Positions 61,165-64,000 of a stretch of 64,000 bases of DNA are shown in pieces. Origin of the DNA: Picocystis sp. L7 (lineage: Eukaryota > Chlorophyta > Picocystophyceae > Picocystales > Picocystaceae); NCBI GenBank assembly GCA_020975725.1, contig QXJR01000013.1, positions 62,001 through 126,000 of the forward strand, written 5' to 3'. Each line of letters opens with the position of its first letter. Position 1 is the first letter of the stretch. The position numbers and the translations under genes are program-made. The notes beneath the pieces are model-generated. The model was not told the DNA's origin. It made no database searches and was given only the letters and a program-made list of their open reading frames with translations.

Positions 61165-62957
61165 ATGGCGGTGGCCATGACCACGGATGCCGCACGCGCC
61201 GCAGCCTCCTCTGGACCCATGGCGGAACGAGGAGGGTCCGTGTGCGTGATCCAACCAGGCAGGTGTCGAGTGGAAGGGGCGTGCGGAAGGAGGAAAGGGA
61301 GAGGACTGACCTCGTAGGGACGACGTTGCCTGTCCGATGTAAAACAGGATCGAAGAACTTGAGGATGGGACTCGCGACGGAAACACAACCGATCTCCGTG
61401 CCGCACCTCGTGGCCTATCGGTGCTACAGGAAGGATTCCGATCGACAAACGAAGGAAAAGACGCAACGAGGGGACGTGGAGCGGGAAGAGGCGACGCGAA
61501 CGGTCGAGGTCGAGGTGCGTGGACGCATCACGACGGTGAGCAAAGGGAACCCAAGAGACCTCCAAAGACAATGCGAACGTGTGCACGACGAAGAGGACGA
61601 AGGGTTCCAATGGACGAACACAGAAGGGAAGGACGGAAAGACCAAGAGATTCCTGTGTGGAGAAGAAGCCGTGCATCTACCACCTGATGCACCGTACGCG
61701 CTGCGAAGACCCATGTACGCGGGAAGGCTCAATGCATCCTGCGAAGGAGATGTCAGGAAAGTGTGCGGATGGATGGTCGATGCCTGGACATGGGTGCTGG
61801 AAACCAAATTGAAACTTGACAAGCACAAGAGGAAGGAACTGGGCGCGGTACTCATCCTACCCGACGTGATGGCCAGGTGGGAAGCCAAGGAAATGGTCAA
61901 CCTGGTGCTGAAAGAGCTCGAGTTCGGATCCATCGTGGTCCATCAAGAGTCCCTTGCGGCCCTTTTTGGACACGGCTCGATCTCTGGGTGTGTTGTGTCC
62001 ATGGGAGCACAATCCACCACAGTCTGTTGCGTTGAAGACGGCGTAGCCCTACCTGAAACGAGAGTGACCTTTGATTTTGGTGGAGACCAAATCACACAAT
62101 ACTTGCACTGGCTGCTGGTGCGGGCGAAAGTCTGGCCTTGCCCAGAGGTCGAACCAGACGCCACCCCTCTTGACTGCGAGACACTCGACAGGTTGAAGGA
62201 AACCTACTGCACATATGGCACACAGGAGGATGAAATCCCTCACGAGGCACAGTTCTACGTACACGAAGTGGGCCAGCTGGCCAGGCGTTATTCAGTCAGC
62301 ATGACGAATGCACGTGACATAGCCTTGATGGCGTACTTTTCCCCAAAGGTGCTGCATGGCTTGGCCAAGGGCTTTGCGGTTGATCCTGCAGCACCGTACG
62401 AAAAACATCAGGACCCGGAAGTGGTTCTAGAAGAGTTTGCTGGGACAGATGCCTACACACAGAAGCCAGTGAATGCAGGGATCCTTCCTCCTCTTCAAGA
62501 GGCAAACAAAGATGACACGAGTGAAGAGCCAGCTTGTACACGTGTAGCGTCTCCTTTGGTAGATACGAAACTTGCTGAAGCGGGCCTACACATGGCCATA
62601 GTGGAAAGCATCCTTCGCTGCACACGCATAGACCTGCAGCAGAAACTCTTTGCGAACATCATCCTGGTCGGTGGTGGAGCCAGTCCACGGGGCCTTGCAG
62701 ATGTGCTGGAAGAGAAAGTACTGTACGGGATCCCACGAGATGTCAGCGTAGAAACGGTAAACGTGCTGACCCCAAAAATGGACTGTCAGACAAGCGTTTG
62801 GTTTGGAGGGGCTTTGCTAGGCACGCTAGATTTTGCAAGGGATACATGGTTGACTAGGGAAGAGTGGGTGGAGGGAGGTCCCATGGTAGGCACAGCTAGG
62901 AAATACTCCGCCACGACGGACGTTCTTTCGCAGGCCATGTCCTTCATGAGGTGGTGA
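61165..62957 (+). CDS. ARP8: Actin-related protein, ARP8-like (INO80 complex)
   Basis: Exons 61165-61258 and 61348-62957 give 567 aa. The 89-nt phase 1 intron fits only as GC-AG: CCAG|GCAGGT ... AAACAG|GATCG. It contains GGACTGACC. It restores VCVIQPG|SKNLRMGLATE, matching the ARP8 start. Actin-fold elements: ISGCVVSMGAQSTTVCCVED and FANIILVGGGASPRGLADVL. A charged insert (residues ~75-115) and a C-terminal WFGGALLGTLDF are typical of ARP8. The group is nuclear and binds DNA/nucleosomes for INO80. It could instead match the plant protein named ARP9. Confidence 0.85.
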
Positions 62958-63202
62958 GACATCGTCGCACTTGCCGGTTGGTTTGGTTGGCCTCTCCGTT
63001 GTCATGGCTCTTTCTTGTGGGGGTGGAGTTTTGGTGCACCTCTTCCGGTCGGAACGAAGTTCAGTAGATGCCAACCCTTTTGTCCCTGCAATGGACCCTT
63101 TGATCCTGCAGCACTAGGATAAACGTAGCTTTCTGAAAGGATGTGGTAAATCTATTTTCGCTAACGGTCACCGCCACCCAATTGGAAAAGTTTTTAGGGG
63201 GC
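62958..63202. other. Convergent 3' region of the ARP8-like gene and eL36
   Basis: 245 nt, no ORF or RNA gene recognised. Confidence 0.3.
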
Positions 63203-63681
63203 TCACTTGCGCGCCTTGCGAAGGATATTGGCACAGTCCTCCCTCTTCTTCTTGGCCCTCAAATGCGTACCGAGCTGTTTTTCATCGCACACACAACCCT
63301 CGTCGTCAGTTTCTCTGTTGAAAACTTTCCGTCCACGTGCATTCTCCAGTCGCATTTCGACGCACCTTTTTCTTGGCGACCTTGAGTGCACGCTTGTCCT
63401 TGCCCACCTTGAGCAGTTCGCAGATGCGCTTCTCGTAGGGTGCGAGTCCAGCCACTTCGCGCACGATATCCCTGACGAACTTGGTGCGTTTACCGAGCGC
63501 CTGCAACCCCCACGTTTACGTTCACGTTCGCGTCCATCCGTCAGCCACTTGATCACCATCTCGTGAAACCCTCGTGCTCGCTGTCTCGTCTTGCACGCAC
63601 CCCTTTCCTTCGCGCCACGCGGTCCTTCTTGTCCCGCTTGGTCACTTGATGTCCACGTTCGAGTCCCACGGCGATCGCCAT
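63203..63681 (-). CDS. RPL36: Cytosolic large-subunit ribosomal protein eL36
   Basis: Exons 63681-63601, 63500-63366 and 63274-63203 give 95 aa. Introns of 100 and 91 nt, both phase 0, with donors GTGCGTGC and GTGCGTCG, CTGAC in each, and acceptors GTTGCAG and AAACAG. The joined protein has [20 protein letters not shown], then [20 protein letters not shown], then [20 protein letters not shown], the full eL36 pattern. As with eL31, a tiny gene holds several introns while most larger genes have none. Confidence 0.95.
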
Positions 63682-64000
63682 GGCGTCCTTTCTGCCCGGA
63701 TCGGCTGCACCTGCGCACGGGAAAGGAGAGCGAAGTGCGCCGAATGACACGATGCGATGTCGATCCGATGGTCTTGGGCGGCCGCCGCCAGCCCCTCCTC
63801 CCCTCTGTCCTGTGTTCTTGGGGCGAATGGGGATGGGGTTGGATCGAGAGCACGGGCAGAGATCTCGATGGAGGAGGATCGATAGCATGGGGGTCCACGC
63901 TCCTCCCCCTGTCCTGTGTTCTTGGGGCGAATGGGGATGGGGTTGGATCGAGAGCACGGGCAGAGATCTCGATGGAGGAGGATCGATAGCAACCACGAGA
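63682..64000. promoter_or_regulatory. eL36 upstream region with 104-bp tandem duplication
   Basis: 319 nt at the window edge. From about 63796, a unit of 104 bp (including GGATCGAGAGCACGGG and AGGAGGATCGATAGCA) is repeated at 63900-63991 with one single-base length difference in a C/T run. It doubles the GGATCGA words upstream of eL36. The array may continue beyond the window. Confidence 0.6.
63796..63991. repeat. Two-copy direct tandem repeat (period 104 bp)
   Basis: CTGTCCTGTGTTCTTGGGGC begins each copy (63805 and 63909). The two copies read as nearly identical across about 90 bp by eye, which suggests a recent duplication. Confidence 0.85.

Noticed and set aside
6904-63000. tRNA genes suggested by GGGTTCGATCC / GGTTCGA words (T-arm-like)
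   Set aside because: No cloverleaf partners (acceptor, D or anticodon arms) lie at the right distances; the words cluster upstream of protein genes instead.

Overview
The window reads as nuclear DNA of a compact, intron-poor photosynthetic eukaryote, most likely a unicellular green (prasinophyte-like) alga. Evidence for a plastid: PGRL1, a plastid bS20, plastid-type SppA, a PAP/fibrillin, a TPM-domain thylakoid-type protein and an OEP61-like envelope TPR protein. Evidence for a eukaryote: UBA1, RPT5, ATG4, a beta-adaptin, Urb2, eIF3f, cytosolic eL31/eS27/eL36, and 19 reconstructed spliceosomal introns in 14 genes. ATG4 argues against a red alga. No tRNA, rRNA, CRISPR array or organelle DNA was recognised. 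The taxonomic call is inference from gene content only.

Layout. 1-985 is a 32-bp minisatellite next to an intact PIF/Harbinger transposase (1003-2193, -). 2.6-9.2 kb: OEP61-like, a two-LysM membrane protein, mitochondrial uL18, a SAP/coiled-coil protein and SppA. 9.2-12.0 kb is gene-poor and holds an inverted-repeat (ATTTCGTCACCC) element with unrecognised ORFs. 12-32 kb: PGRL1, DIS3L2-like RNase, TPM protein, beta-adaptin, Urb2, eIF3f, eL31, eS27, NAA10, PAM18, NFS1. 32.5-36.3 kb: two tandem PLP-decarboxylase/ACT-like fusion genes with a near-identical central tract. 36.3-49 kb: NPP-type phosphodiesterase, SET protein, p24 protein, an unknown gene, a 95-aa membrane protein in three exons, CTU1, UBA1, PLAC8 protein. 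49-64 kb: PAP/fibrillin, plastid bS20, a two-HMG-box protein, an Orai-type channel, RPT5, a coiled-coil protein, a Deg protease, ATG4, ARP8-like and eL36, ending in a 104-bp tandem duplication.

Genome style. Genes alternate strand; convergent stops are often under 100 nt apart and divergent pairs share short promoters. The promoters reuse words such as GGATCC/GGATCG, GGGTTCGATCC and CCCTTTCGAAAGGG. Introns are short, lie near the 5' end, commonly begin GTGCGT, and 18 of the 19 contain CTGAC ahead of the acceptor. One intron, in the ARP8-like gene, appears to be GC-AG.

Functional themes are housekeeping: plastid electron flow and envelope or thylakoid maintenance; mitochondrial import, Fe-S assembly and translation; ribosome production; ubiquitin-proteasome and autophagy. 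The least ordinary items are the paired decarboxylase-ACT genes and their apparent gene conversion, the Orai-like channel beside a TFAM-like protein, and the very regular intron and promoter grammar.
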